The notes beneath the pieces were generated by a model that was not told where the DNA came from, ran no database searches, and was given only the letters and a program-made list of their open reading frames with translations. This document shows positions 34,975 through 42,700 of a stretch of DNA of 64,000 nt, one piece after another. The position numbers were made by a program, and so were the translations under genes. Source of the stretch: Fluviicola sp. XM-24bin1 (GTDB lineage Bacteria > Bacteroidota > Bacteroidia > Flavobacteriales_D > Crocinitomicaceae); assembly GCA_003149635.1 (NCBI GenBank), contig QCWI01000013.1, forward strand, positions 1 to 64,000, given 5' to 3'. Within the stretch, counting starts at the first letter, position 1, and each line of letters opens with the position of its first letter.

Positions 34975-36254
34975 GCGAGCACTTTTTTATTAGCTAAGGT
35001 TTGTGTTCTGTCCGGTCCAACCGATACAGTAGTTACGGGAACTTCCAATTTTTGTTCCAAATAGCGCACATACGCCTTCAGTTCTTCCGGTGCTTCATCA
35101 TAAGAGGATAACTTCGTTAAGTCGCAATTCCATCCTTTGATGTCTTCGTAAACCGGTTGAACGTCCATGTCAGTAACGTCGTAAGGGAAGTAATCGTATT
35201 TCTCACCATCGATAATGTAGTGCGTACATACGCGGATTGTTTCAAATCCATCCAATACATCCGCTTTCATCATGGAAAGTTCCGTGGCTCCGTTGATCAT
35301 AATGGCGTACTTCAACTGCGGTAGATCGATCCATCCACAACGACGCGGACGTCCTGTTGTCGCTCCAAATTCAAATCCATCCTTACGTATTTTTTCTCCT
35401 ACTTCATCGTGCAATTCCGTTGGGAAAGGCCCACTTCCTACACGTGTACAGTATGCTTTGAAAATTCCGATTACAGAACCGATCTTGGTAGGTGCAACGC
35501 CCAATCCAGTGCACGTTCCGGCGGTAACCGTGTTCGATGAAGTTACGAATGGATACGTTCCGAAATCGATATCCAACATGGTTCCCTGAGCTCCTTCAGC
35601 AAGAACTTTCTTGCCTTCTTTCATCGCATTGTTGATGTATTGTTCGCTATCAACCGCTGTTAATTCTTTCAACGATTCGATGGCAGCCAGCCAAGGGCCT
35701 TCCAATTCGCTCAAATCGTATTCAAAATCATCGTAGCGACGCAACATTTGCTTGTGCTTCTCTACAAGCGCATCGTATTTTTCTTTAAATTTCGGTGAGA
35801 AGATATCTCCAACGCGCAATCCGTTACGACCTGTTTTATCCATGTACGTAGGGCCGATACCTTTCAAAGTAGAACCAATCTTATTCTTTCCTTTCGCGGC
35901 TTCAGAAGCAGCGTCCAAAATACGATGTGTTGGAAGGATCAAGTGGGCTTTTTTCGAAATGATCAATCGCGATTTGTAATCGATGTTGAACGGTTTCAAC
36001 TTTTCCAATTCTCCTTGGAAAATAACTGGATCGATTACCACTCCGTTTCCTACTAAGTTCATAACTCCCTCGCGGAAAATACCTGAAGGGATCGTATGCA
36101 GTACGTGTTTGATACCTTCGAATTCAAGCGTGTGTCCAGCGTTTGGTCCACCCTGAAAACGAGCAATAATGTCGTAGTTTGGAGTAAGTACGTCGACGAT
36201 TTTTCCTTTTCCTTCGTCGCCCCATTGTAAACCGAGTAATACGTCTACTTTCAT
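34971..36254 (-). CDS. purA: Adenylosuccinate synthase PurA
   Basis: 427 residues. Family signatures: GLQWGDEGKGKIVD at the N-terminus, FQGGPNAGHTLEF, IGSTLKGIGPTYMDKTGRNG, AEGAQGTMLDIDFGTYPFVTSSN, and TTGRPRRCGWIDLP. It joins IMP and aspartate using GTP in AMP synthesis. Start ATG 36254. It lies 5 bp after the STAS gene and overlaps the ostA-like gene by 4 bp, in the middle of a minus-strand run headed by fur. Confidence 0.96.
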   Translation of the reverse strand: MKVDVLLGLQWGDEGKGKIVDVLTPNYDIIARFQGGPNAGHTLEFEGIKHVLHTIPSGIFREGVMNLVGNGVVIDPVIFQGELEKLKPFNIDYKSRLIISKKAHLILPTHRILDAASEAAKGKNKIGSTLKGIGPTYMDKTGRNGLRVGDIFSPKFKEKYDALVEKHKQMLRRYDDFEYDLSELEGPWLAAIESLKELTAVDSEQYINNAMKEGKKVLAEGAQGTMLDIDFGTYPFVTSSNTVTAGTCTGLGVAPTKIGSVIGIFKAYCTRVGSGPFPTELHDEVGEKIRKDGFEFGATTGRPRRCGWIDLPQLKYAIMINGATELSMMKADVLDGFETIRVCTHYIIDGEKYDYFPYDVTDMDVQPVYEDIKGWNCDLTKLSSYDEAPEELKAYVRYLEQKLEVPVTTVSVGPDRTQTLANKKVLA

Positions 36255-36259
36255 TGGTT

Positions 36260-36604
36260 TTACTTAAAGTGTTTGATAGCTAATTCTGTAGTTGGATAGA
36301 TGGTATAAACCTCATTGAGCTTCGCGATGTCAAAGATCTTTTTGACATTTCCATCTATGGCTGACAAAACGAGTTCGCCGCTCATGATGCGTGCTTTTGT
36401 GAGCGTTCGCATGAAGAAGCTGATCCCCGTTGAGTTGGTATGTGTAAGGTTGCCCAAGTCGAAAACGATGCGGTAATAGTTTTGATTCAGATTCTGGAAC
36501 ACTTCCGCTTCGAGTGCTGCAAAATCATCTTCGGTGGTAATTTTTCCGTCCAATGCGTAGACAATTACCGGTTCATCGATATGTACGTCAAATTGTAAGT
36601 TCAC
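36260..36604 (-). CDS. STAS-domain protein (anti-sigma factor antagonist type)
   Basis: 114 residues, a single STAS domain. The helix-entry segment FDLGNLTHTNSTGISFFMRTL holds the serine that is phosphorylated in SpoIIAA-type antagonists (the NSTG position). Such proteins switch partners with an anti-sigma kinase or serve as signalling modules. No cognate kinase or sigma factor gene lies in the window. The start is a GTG immediately after the fur stop (TAAGTG), with no usable ATG, so translation is probably coupled to fur. Confidence 0.85.
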   Translation of the reverse strand: MNLQFDVHIDEPVIVYALDGKITTEDDFAALEAEVFQNLNQNYYRIVFDLGNLTHTNSTGISFFMRTLTKARIMSGELVLSAIDGNVKKIFDIAKLNEVYTIYPTTELAIKHFK

Positions 36605-37057
36605 TTACTTTGATTTGTTGTCGTCTTTTTTCACTCCATAGAAATAGAGGGAGTGATGTTGAATTTCCACACCGAAAATTTCTTCGATGGTGGACTTAAT
36701 GTTTTGAATTCGTGGATCACAGAATTCGAGCAATTCTCCGGTATCCGTTAATACGATGTGATCGTGTTGTTTGGATCCGTGCGCTTTTTCGAACTGTGCG
36801 ATGTTTTTCCCGAACTGATGCTTGCGAACCAGATTACACGCTAATAACAACTCAATGGTGTTGTAGAGTGTTGCGCGGGATACACGATAATTTTGATTTT
36901 TCATTTCGATATACAATGATTCTATATCGAAGTGACCGTCGTAGTTGTAAATTTCTGCTAGTATGGCGAAGCGCTCTGGCGTTTTTCGGTGTCCGTTTTG
37001 CTCGAGATACGCAGAGAAAATACTCTTGACTTTTTGTTGTAATTCTTCTTGACTCAT
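36605..37057 (-). CDS. Fur-family transcriptional regulator
   Basis: 150 residues. The N-terminal winged helix includes [16 protein letters not shown] and [21 protein letters not shown] (recognition helix). The C-terminal dimer domain has [19 protein letters not shown] and a late HHSLYFYG. Metal ligands of the Fur type are partly visible as the HDH and C/H residues, but the CxxC zinc pair of classical Fur is not seen. Fur, PerR and Zur cannot be told apart by eye. It heads the fur-STAS-purA-ostA run. Confidence 0.85.
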   Translation of the reverse strand: MSQEELQQKVKSIFSAYLEQNGHRKTPERFAILAEIYNYDGHFDIESLYIEMKNQNYRVSRATLYNTIELLLACNLVRKHQFGKNIAQFEKAHGSKQHDHIVLTDTGELLEFCDPRIQNIKSTIEEIFGVEIQHHSLYFYGVKKDDNKSK

Positions 37058-37074
37058 GCCTTGAAGGTAAGTGA

Positions 37075-37082
37075 CAAAATTA
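37075..37082 (-). promoter_or_regulatory. -7 box for the fur-STAS-purA run
   Basis: TAATTTTG on the minus strand fits TAnnTTTG, 18 nt before the fur ATG at 37057. No -33 element is clear. Confidence 0.4.
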
Positions 37083-37142
37083 CGGAATTATTGGCGATTG
37101 GTTTATAGCTAAGGAGCTTAAAACGCGTGAGTTTTCAACAAC

Positions 37143-37187
37143 TTATTCAATATGGAATAATGAATAAAGAATATTGAATAATGAATA
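37143..37187. repeat. AT-rich inverted and direct repeats upstream of fur
   Basis: TTATTCAATA (37143-37152) is the exact reverse complement of TATTGAATAA (37172-37181). GAATAATGAATA also occurs twice as a direct repeat (37155-37166 and 37176-37187). It lies between fur and the terminator of the TerB-like gene, roughly 90-130 bp upstream of the fur start. It could be a regulator binding site or simply low-complexity DNA. Confidence 0.6.
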
Positions 37188-37213
37188 GTTGTTCTAATTG
37201 AGTAATTGGGAAT

Positions 37214-37255
37214 AAAAAAACCGATCATTGAGCGGAGTCGAAATGATCGGTTTTT
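37214..37255 (-). terminator. Terminator after the TerB-like gene, with a GAGCGGAGTCGAA loop
   Basis: A long stem, AAAACCGATCATT with its complement, is capped by a 13-nt loop GAGCGGAGTCGAA and flanked by T-runs on either strand. It lies 20 bp past the TerB-like stop. Confidence 0.85.
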
Positions 37256-37275
37256 AATATGGTTAAGACGTATTC

Positions 37276-37695
37276 CTACATCATTTCTTCCAAAATTTCA
37301 GAACGGCTTTTACCTGCTTTGAGGAGGTCGATTACTTTCACTTCGATTTCGTGAACGTCTTCAGTGAATCCTAGCGCCAATCCGTATTTGTGCGTTAATT
37401 TCTCTTCAGCTGGATCGATCACACCATCGATGCATACCATCTCCACGAACTGAATGAAACGATCGAAACGCTCTTCTTTAGAAACTGGCGGTACCATTGG
37501 GTAAGAATCCGGGTGATCCATGATTTCTTTCACTTGCTCATCTGTCAAGGCCAAACGCTTCGCGATACGCTTCAAAAGATTTTGTTCAGACGCTGCTACT
37601 TCGCCGTCAACACGAGCCAACATCACAAGATTGTTAAAAAGTCCTTTGTGCGCACTGCGCTCTCCCGATTCAAATATTTGTGCAATTGTTCCCAT
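37276..37695 (-). CDS. TerB-like domain protein
   Basis: 139 residues, all-helical. LVMLARVDGEVAASEQNLLKRIAKRLAL and VEMVCIDGVIDPAEEKL are the two acidic helix-loop repeats typical of TerB/TerB-like domains (D-G-E/D-x3-E). The domain binds metal in tellurite-resistance TerB, but in Bacteroidota it is widespread as a small protein of unclear role. No other ter gene lies nearby. It has its own promoter (37718-37747) and terminator, so it is probably monocistronic. Confidence 0.75.
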   Translation of the reverse strand: MGTIAQIFESGERSAHKGLFNNLVMLARVDGEVAASEQNLLKRIAKRLALTDEQVKEIMDHPDSYPMVPPVSKEERFDRFIQFVEMVCIDGVIDPAEEKLTHKYGLALGFTEDVHEIEVKVIDLLKAGKSRSEILEEMM

Positions 37696-37717
37696 TCTGT
37701 ACTTAAAAAATTCGACG

Positions 37718-37747
37718 CAAAGATAGTGTTTTCACTTCCCTGACCAA
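37718..37747 (-). promoter_or_regulatory. Promoter of the TerB-like gene
   Basis: TTG (37747-37745), 19 nt, and TATCTTTG (37725-37718) on the minus strand fit the -33/-7 consensus. The ATG follows about 23 nt downstream at 37695. The -33 end almost touches the gmhA stop (37754). Confidence 0.6.
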
Positions 37748-37753
37748 TAGGGT

Positions 37754-38323
37754 TTATAGATTATTTTCGATGTGCTGAATCAAGGCGTGAATTACCTTAA
37801 TATGAATCTCCTGAGCACGATCGGCGTAGTCAGAATGCGGTGCTCGGATTTCTACGTCACACAAATCTGCCATGGCACCTCCCGTTTTTCCAGTAAGTCC
37901 GATGACTTGAATTCCTTTTTTCTTTGCCGTTTCAATGGCGTTTAGTACGTTTCTCGAGTTTCCTGAAGTTGAAATTGCTAGTAAAACATCGCCTTTTCGA
38001 CCTACTCCTTCGATGTAACGTGAGAAGATATGATCGAATCCATAATCGTTCCCAACACATGAAATATGACTGGGGTCTGAGATTGAAAGAGCACCAATGG
38101 AAGGGCGATCGTCTCTAAAACGACCTGTTAATTCTTCGGCGAAATGCATCGCATCGCACATAGAACCACCATTTCCACAGCTAATGATCTTGCCTTCGTT
38201 CCGAATCGCTGAAACCATTATGTCGCCTGCCTTTCGGATTTTTTCAAAATTTTCTTCTTTGTTAAATTTTTGCAAAATTTCCAGAGCGTGCGAAAATTGG
38301 TCTGCTATTTGATTTTTACCCAT
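37754..38323 (-). CDS. gmhA: Phosphoheptose isomerase GmhA
   Basis: 189 residues, a SIS-domain isomerase. [26 protein letters not shown] and [24 protein letters not shown] are typical of GmhA, and the zinc-site region near the C-terminus reads [14 protein letters not shown]. It converts sedoheptulose-7-phosphate to heptose-7-phosphate for LPS core heptose. ATG 38323 ([10 protein letters not shown]) fits the family; the frame stays open upstream only by chance. It is divergent from a small exported protein gene. Confidence 0.9.
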   Translation of the reverse strand: MGKNQIADQFSHALEILQKFNKEENFEKIRKAGDIMVSAIRNEGKIISCGNGGSMCDAMHFAEELTGRFRDDRPSIGALSISDPSHISCVGNDYGFDHIFSRYIEGVGRKGDVLLAISTSGNSRNVLNAIETAKKKGIQVIGLTGKTGGAMADLCDVEIRAPHSDYADRAQEIHIKVIHALIQHIENNL

Positions 38324-38389
38324 CGAAACGATTTTGTCACAAATTAAACAAATTAAATAGCAGGCGACAAAATATTGAATTGAACTTGT

Positions 38390-38418
38390 TATATTTGAAA
38401 TCTTGAGCCCACGCTCAA
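38390..38418 (+). promoter_or_regulatory. -7 box followed by a 6-bp hairpin in a 5' leader
   Basis: TATATTTG (38390-38397) fits TAnnTTTG. Directly after it, TTGAGC-CCAC-GCTCAA (38403-38418) is a perfect inverted repeat that would form a hairpin at the very 5' end of the mRNA for the gene at 38433. Confidence 0.45.
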
Positions 38419-38432
38419 CAAACATGCTAAAT

Positions 38433-38855
38433 ATGAAAAAAGGATTACTGTTACTGTTCTTTGGAGTTTTACTATCAACCGCGGGTTATTCGCAAAATTG
38501 TTTCTTGCGTTTACAGAAAGCATTCGATGAAAGAGGCGCGAACGCTGTTGCTGACGACATGCACCGTCATGTGTACATTAGTTTCTTTGAAGATGGTTCG
38601 GCGCGATGTGTACTTGGGAAGGCTCGCGTTGAAAACGGAAAAATTGTTTCTGTATTCTTGCAGTACGATGACGATACGTATGAATTGATGGATGCGAAGT
38701 TCTACAACATGAAAGGACAGCCACCTGTAATCATTAACGGAATCTCTGAAATGATTAAAACTGCGGATGGTGAGAAATTCAAGATTGTATTTATCGATCA
38801 GTTGAAGCCGAAGCAGAAAACATTGAAGGAAGTAGAGCTTCCAGACGATTTATAG
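38433..38855 (+). CDS. Small exported protein of unknown function
   Basis: 140 residues. The N-terminus ([21 protein letters not shown]) is a clear signal peptide. The mature part is about 120 residues, polar, with [39 protein letters not shown] looking like a small beta domain. I do not recognise a family. ATG 38433 is chosen, with a possible alternative ATG at 38424. It has its own promoter and a strong terminator, so it is a single-gene transcript. Confidence 0.7.
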   Translation: MKKGLLLLFFGVLLSTAGYSQNCFLRLQKAFDERGANAVADDMHRHVYISFFEDGSARCVLGKARVENGKIVSVFLQYDDDTYELMDAKFYNMKGQPPVIINGISEMIKTADGEKFKIVFIDQLKPKQKTLKEVELPDDL

Positions 38856-38877
38856 AAAATCAAACGAGAAAATAACT

Positions 38878-38910
38878 TCCCGTTCCACCTAGTGGGACGG
38901 GATTTTTTTT
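38878..38910 (+). terminator. Terminator after the small exported protein gene
   Basis: Stem CCCGTTCCAC / GTGGGACGGG (one G-U pair) with a 3-nt loop, then a run of eight T. Confidence 0.88.
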
Positions 38911-38915
38911 AGCAC

Positions 38916-39704
38916 ATGTATCAAGACAAGGTAATTTGGATTACGGGAGCCTCTTCGGGGATAGGAAAGGCATTGGCAGCACAATGGGCAACAGCAGGAG
39001 CGCAGTTGGTTCTTTCTGCCCGCAACGTAGAAGCACTCGAAGCACTCAAGGCATCGTTACCGAATTCAGATCGACATTTAGTACTTCCATTAGATTTAGC
39101 GGATTCCAGCAATTTTGATGCATTGGCGTCAGCTGTAGTAGAGAAACTAGGTAAGATCGACATTCTTGTGAACAACGGTGGAATGTCGCAGCGTTCTGAA
39201 GCACACGAAACACCCTTGGAAGTCGATAGACGAATTATGGAGGTGAATTACTTTGGGAATATCGCCTTGACTAAAGCTGTCTTGCCTTATTTCCAAAAGC
39301 AAAAATCCGGTCATTTTTTAGTGATCTCTAGTATTGCTGGAAAGTTTGGATTCTTCTTACGGAGTGCATATAGTGCTTCCAAGCACGCATTGCATGGATT
39401 CTACGAAAGCGTCATGTTGGAGGAAGAAAAGAACGGTGTATTGGTAACAATCGCTTGTCCTGGTAAGATTAACACGAACATCTCTGTAAACGCTCTGAAC
39501 AAAACAGGGGAGAAGCATGGTGAAATGGATCACAATCAAGCAACGGGAATGTCTGCGGAAGAATGCGCACGACAACTCATTAAGGCCGTATCCAAAGGAA
39601 AGAAAGAAGTGCTGATAGGAAACAAAGAGATCAAAGCAGTAACGCTCAAACGACTTTTACCTGGAGTTTTCTGGAAGGTGATTCGTAAGCAATCGGCGAC
39701 TTAA
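38916..39704 (+). CDS. Short-chain dehydrogenase/reductase
   Basis: 262 residues. A Rossmann fold has the cofactor loop TGASSGIGKALA, the NNGG motif after DILVN, and a catalytic Ser...YSASKH set (VISSIAGKFGFFLRSAYSASKHAL). It is similar in layout to the DHRS7-like group of SDRs. An Arg after the second strand (LSARN) suggests NADPH preference. The substrate is unknown. The ATG at 38916 lies just 6 bp after the terminator's T-run, which leaves almost no room for a separate promoter, so some readthrough is likely. Confidence 0.88.
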   Translation: MYQDKVIWITGASSGIGKALAAQWATAGAQLVLSARNVEALEALKASLPNSDRHLVLPLDLADSSNFDALASAVVEKLGKIDILVNNGGMSQRSEAHETPLEVDRRIMEVNYFGNIALTKAVLPYFQKQKSGHFLVISSIAGKFGFFLRSAYSASKHALHGFYESVMLEEEKNGVLVTIACPGKINTNISVNALNKTGEKHGEMDHNQATGMSAEECARQLIKAVSKGKKEVLIGNKEIKAVTLKRLLPGVFWKVIRKQSAT

Positions 39705-39719
39705 GGGAAGAGCTGTGTT

Positions 39720-39748
39720 GGTAGAAGGTTGAAGGCGGAAAGCTGAAG
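39720..39748. repeat. Purine-rich intergenic repeat arm
   Basis: A GGTAGAAGGTTGAAGGC-type segment in the short convergent gap after the SDR gene resembles the left arm of the 24040-24126 hairpin. Confidence 0.6.
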
Positions 39749-39768
39749 CATTTTCCATTCAACATTAA

Positions 39769-40431
39769 TTATTCCCCTGTGCGTTCGTAATCTTGTTTGC
39801 GCTGGATAAATTTTCGTACGCGATCTGATGAGAAGGCCATGCTGATCAGGATTCCAAATTTCGCTGCAATGTACAAGAATGGAGACAATCCGTTGAAGAT
39901 TTGCCAGAATCCTTCCAAGCGAGATGTCACCTCCAAATCACTACCATACAAAACCGGCAATGGGAATTGGAAGAAGGCAATTTCAATAATGGATGAAGCT
40001 ACCAATGCATTGAAGAGCAGTAATCCGTATTTTCGGATGTAGACTTGATTCAGAGAAACGGCAATTACAACCGTACTTTCGATTAGCGTGATCATACCGA
40101 AGGCCAATCCGTTCATTGGACGAACCAACTCCAAGGTAATCATGATGATTCCGATAGCTACCAACAATGCCGCATTGAATCGGAAGATGCGTACACTTTT
40201 CATGTAGTGTTCGAAGGCCATTTCTACACTCAACAGTTTACCACGACGTAGTTTTTCCGTCTCACTCATTTGAGTCGTAATTTCACGGTACTGTGCCGAG
40301 AAGATGGAATCGAAGAGCCATTTTCTCTTTCTTCGATCCTTCACTTGTTCCAAGAGTTCACTTGGGAACATGCCGTTCTCGGCTTCAGAACGCCCTTTTT
40401 TCGCTAGTATGTCCAGTTCAAATTGTGTCAT
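39769..40431 (-). CDS. Four-helix membrane protein of unknown function
   Basis: 220 residues. A charged, mostly helical N-terminal half (residues 1-75) is followed by about four hydrophobic segments (AALLVAIGIIMITLELV, AFGMITLIESTVVIAVSL, LLLFNALVASSIIEIAFF, PFLYIAAKFGILISMAF) and a basic tail. No family is recognised. ATG 40431 (MTQFELDILAKKG) is chosen; the frame extends upstream without conserved features. Confidence 0.6.
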   Translation of the reverse strand: MTQFELDILAKKGRSEAENGMFPSELLEQVKDRRKRKWLFDSIFSAQYREITTQMSETEKLRRGKLLSVEMAFEHYMKSVRIFRFNAALLVAIGIIMITLELVRPMNGLAFGMITLIESTVVIAVSLNQVYIRKYGLLLFNALVASSIIEIAFFQFPLPVLYGSDLEVTSRLEGFWQIFNGLSPFLYIAAKFGILISMAFSSDRVRKFIQRKQDYERTGE

Positions 40432-40801
40432 ATTGCTTAACGAGCCGTTTCCGACGTTTCGACTGCATCTAAAAGTAGGTGAAAAGTAGTTGCCCTGAAA
40501 GATATTAACATGTATTATCATTATCCATGTCATAAGTAATTGTTTATGTGAAAGATATGGGTTGTTAATGAATGTTAATTGTTTAGTTTAGAGTAAGATA
40601 GTTCTTCCAGTCCTTTTTCCTTGAAGAAAAATAACGAAAAAATCATGAAGCATTTCAAGCCGCTCAGAGTCGAATTGCCTCAGATTGCATCTATCAAAGT
40701 AATGGATTGGCATCCAAACGACGAGCACCTTTGATGATTCAATAACTTCGTTAATTCGACCTCTTCTTCGCTTCGGGAAATGCTTCGCAGAGTCCTTCGA
40801 T
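40432..40801. other. 370-bp intergenic stretch with one possible 29-codon ORF
   Basis: Only a possible short plus-strand ORF (40645-40734, ATG to TGA, 29 residues) stands out. No terminator, RNA gene or repeat could be identified. The AT-rich left part could hold a promoter for the membrane-protein gene to the left. Confidence 0.5.
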
Positions 40802-41074
40802 TTATCCGTAAATAGCTATGGCGCCGATTACAGCGGCGATGATTGCGAAAACAAGGATGATTCGGGTAAGATCGGAGCGTTTGTTCTTTTTGAGGCGTGC
40901 TTCGTGTTCGATGCGCTGATCTTCTGTGAGTTCGCGCTTCTCGAATTTGGTATTACTTTTCGTTTCGTATCCTTTTGTCCGCTCTTGCAGGGACTTTTTA
41001 CGATTTCCAAGATCTTTGTTTTGCTTGTAGGATTTTTGCATTCCTCCTGTTGCTGAACCTCCCAGTAGTCCCAT
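40802..41074 (-). CDS. Small protein with C-terminal membrane anchor
   Basis: 90 residues. A glycine/lysine-rich, highly charged N-terminal two thirds (KSLQERTKGYETKSN, EKRELTEDQRIEHEARLKKN) is followed by a single C-terminal helix (IILVFAIIAAVIGAIAIYG). The topology suggests a tail-anchored inner-membrane protein. No family is recognised. It lies just beside the IS3 remnant. Confidence 0.55.
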   Translation of the reverse strand: MGLLGGSATGGMQKSYKQNKDLGNRKKSLQERTKGYETKSNTKFEKRELTEDQRIEHEARLKKNKRSDLTRIILVFAIIAAVIGAIAIYG

Positions 41075-41105
41075 TATTTGCTGTTTAGATTTGTATCAAA
41101 TATGA

Positions 41106-41822
41106 GTATTATTCAAGCAGGAATCTAGATTCGGAAATTTTATCTCTGAGAGTAGCGTGTACCGCATACTCAAAAGCAGAGGACTGATTACTTCTCCTGC
41201 CTACATTGTAATGAAAGCAAGTAGCGAGTTTAAGGGTAAAACAACACGTCCAAATCAGATGTGGCAGACCGACTTTACCTACTTCAAGATTATTGGGTGG
41301 GGATGGCACTATCTATCAACTGTTTTGGACGACTACAGCCGTTATATCATTCACTGGGAGCTTTGTTCTCGCATGAAAGTGGACGATGTAAAGCGAAGTA
41401 TGGATAATGCGCTCAGAAAGGCTGGTTTAAACAAGAAAAATGCTCCAAGACTACTTAGTGACAATGGATCATGCTATATCAGCTCAGAGCTAGCAGAGTA
41501 CATCGATGCAAAAGGAATGAGTCACGTACGAGGAAAACCAAATCATCCGCAGACACAAGGAAAGATAGAACGTTATCACAGATCCATGAAAAACTTGGTT
41601 AAACTTGAGAACTACTATCTACCGGGGGATCTGAAGCAGCGATTAGAAGAATTTGTGAACTATTACAACAATCACAGATACCATGAATCATTGCAAAATC
41701 TAACTCCAGCTGATGTCTATTTTGGACGAGATCAGAAGAAACTTGAAAAGCGAAAATCAGTCAAAATGAAAACCATGAAAATGAGAAGAAAACAGCACCA
41801 GTTGCAAAGACTAAATCTATGA
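41106..41822 (+). pseudogene. Truncated IS3-family OrfB transposase
   Basis: The frame opens after a TGA at 41103 and first shows family similarity around FISESSVYRILK. About 220 residues from the GTG at 41157 contain the whole DDE core: Asp39 (WQTDFTY), Asp102 (LLSDNGS) and Glu138 (GKIERYHRS), with 35 residues between the last two, as expected. The C-terminal NLTPADVYFGRDQ block is intact. The N-terminal DNA-binding part and orfA are missing, so it should be inactive. Confidence 0.85.
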
Positions 41823-41866
41823 CTTAAATTTGATTATCCCTGGTAAACATTCCTTGAAGACTTACA
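41106..41866 (+). mobile_element. IS3-family insertion sequence remnant, 5' end missing
   Basis: It holds the 3' part of orfB only; no orfA and no left end are visible upstream. The right end is probably near 41866, because the broken sensor-kinase reading departs from its family just there. On the minus strand that end would begin TGTAAGTCTTC, compatible with the TG starts of IS3 termini. No matching left terminal repeat was found, so the element is immobile on its own. Confidence 0.75.
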
Positions 41867-42574
41867 CAAGCTAATGATGATTTGCAGGTTGTTCTTCACG
41901 CGGTGATGCACTTCTTTGAGGAGGACTTCCTTCTCACGTTCGATAATTTCGCTCTGCTCTTTGATCGTTTTTCGTTGGATGAATGAAGTACGGTTATTCG
42001 TTTCGGCAACGCGTCCGGCTAGAATCGCAAAGATTAGTGTCATCCAGGCTACGAATCCATACAACAGCATCTGTGTAATCGTAAGGTCTGAAAACCAAAT
42101 GATGTACACTTGATAGCCTAGAACGTAACTCAGTGCTAATATACATCCTGCAAGCTATCGTAATCGAACCATGTACGATCCGAAAAATATGATGAAGATG
42201 AGCACATGTAAGGTCAGATGCTCACCATTCGGAAATTGATCACAGTAATAAATTGCGTACAATCCTGCCCATGCGTTTGAAATAGCGCCAAGCAAGTGGT
42301 AATATCCTTTAAATGATGACTTGTACGTGGCATACACAATGAATCCAAAGTAGGAACCAATGTACAGGAATGTCAACAACGGAAGCCATCCTAATGCTTC
42401 TGGAATGATTAAAGGAATGAGGATAATGGCACTGTACCAAGAAAGTATGGAAATGGTGATCCCATATCGCAACGGAATTCGCACATCCTTATCGTAAGAT
42501 TCAGTGAACTCCTTTTCGAGTTCCGCATCTTTGAAGGTGAGCGAGAAGCTATTTTGTTCTGGGAAGTTGCTCAT
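41867..42574 (-). pseudogene. Broken HWE/HisKA_2-type sensor histidine kinase
   Basis: Starting at ATG 42574, 139 residues with about four membrane segments end in a TAG at 42157-42155 (CGA TAG CTT). The same frame continues straight through with two further membrane segments (LAGCILALSYVLGYQ..., LLYGFVAWMTLIFAILAG), a coiled linker and KEVLLKEVHHRVKNNLQIIIS, the phospho-acceptor helix of a HisKA_2/HWE kinase. It then runs into the IS3 end and stops. The ATPase domain is absent. So there are two lesions, an in-frame nonsense codon and a 3' truncation. A TATATTTG -7 box lies at 42615-42608 (minus). Confidence 0.8.
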
Positions 42575-42700
42575 TAGGCCTAGAACACGTGAGAGTTATC
42601 AGCGTCTCAAATATAGGTAAAATACCCCTAGTCGATTCGTTTTAAGTTTGTTGTAAAATCGATGGGATTGGTCGATATAATCTACCTGTTCGCCCGACAA

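Noticed and set aside
37276..37695. Tellurite-resistance locus
   Set aside because: Only a single TerB-like domain is present; no terC, terD or other ter genes accompany it.
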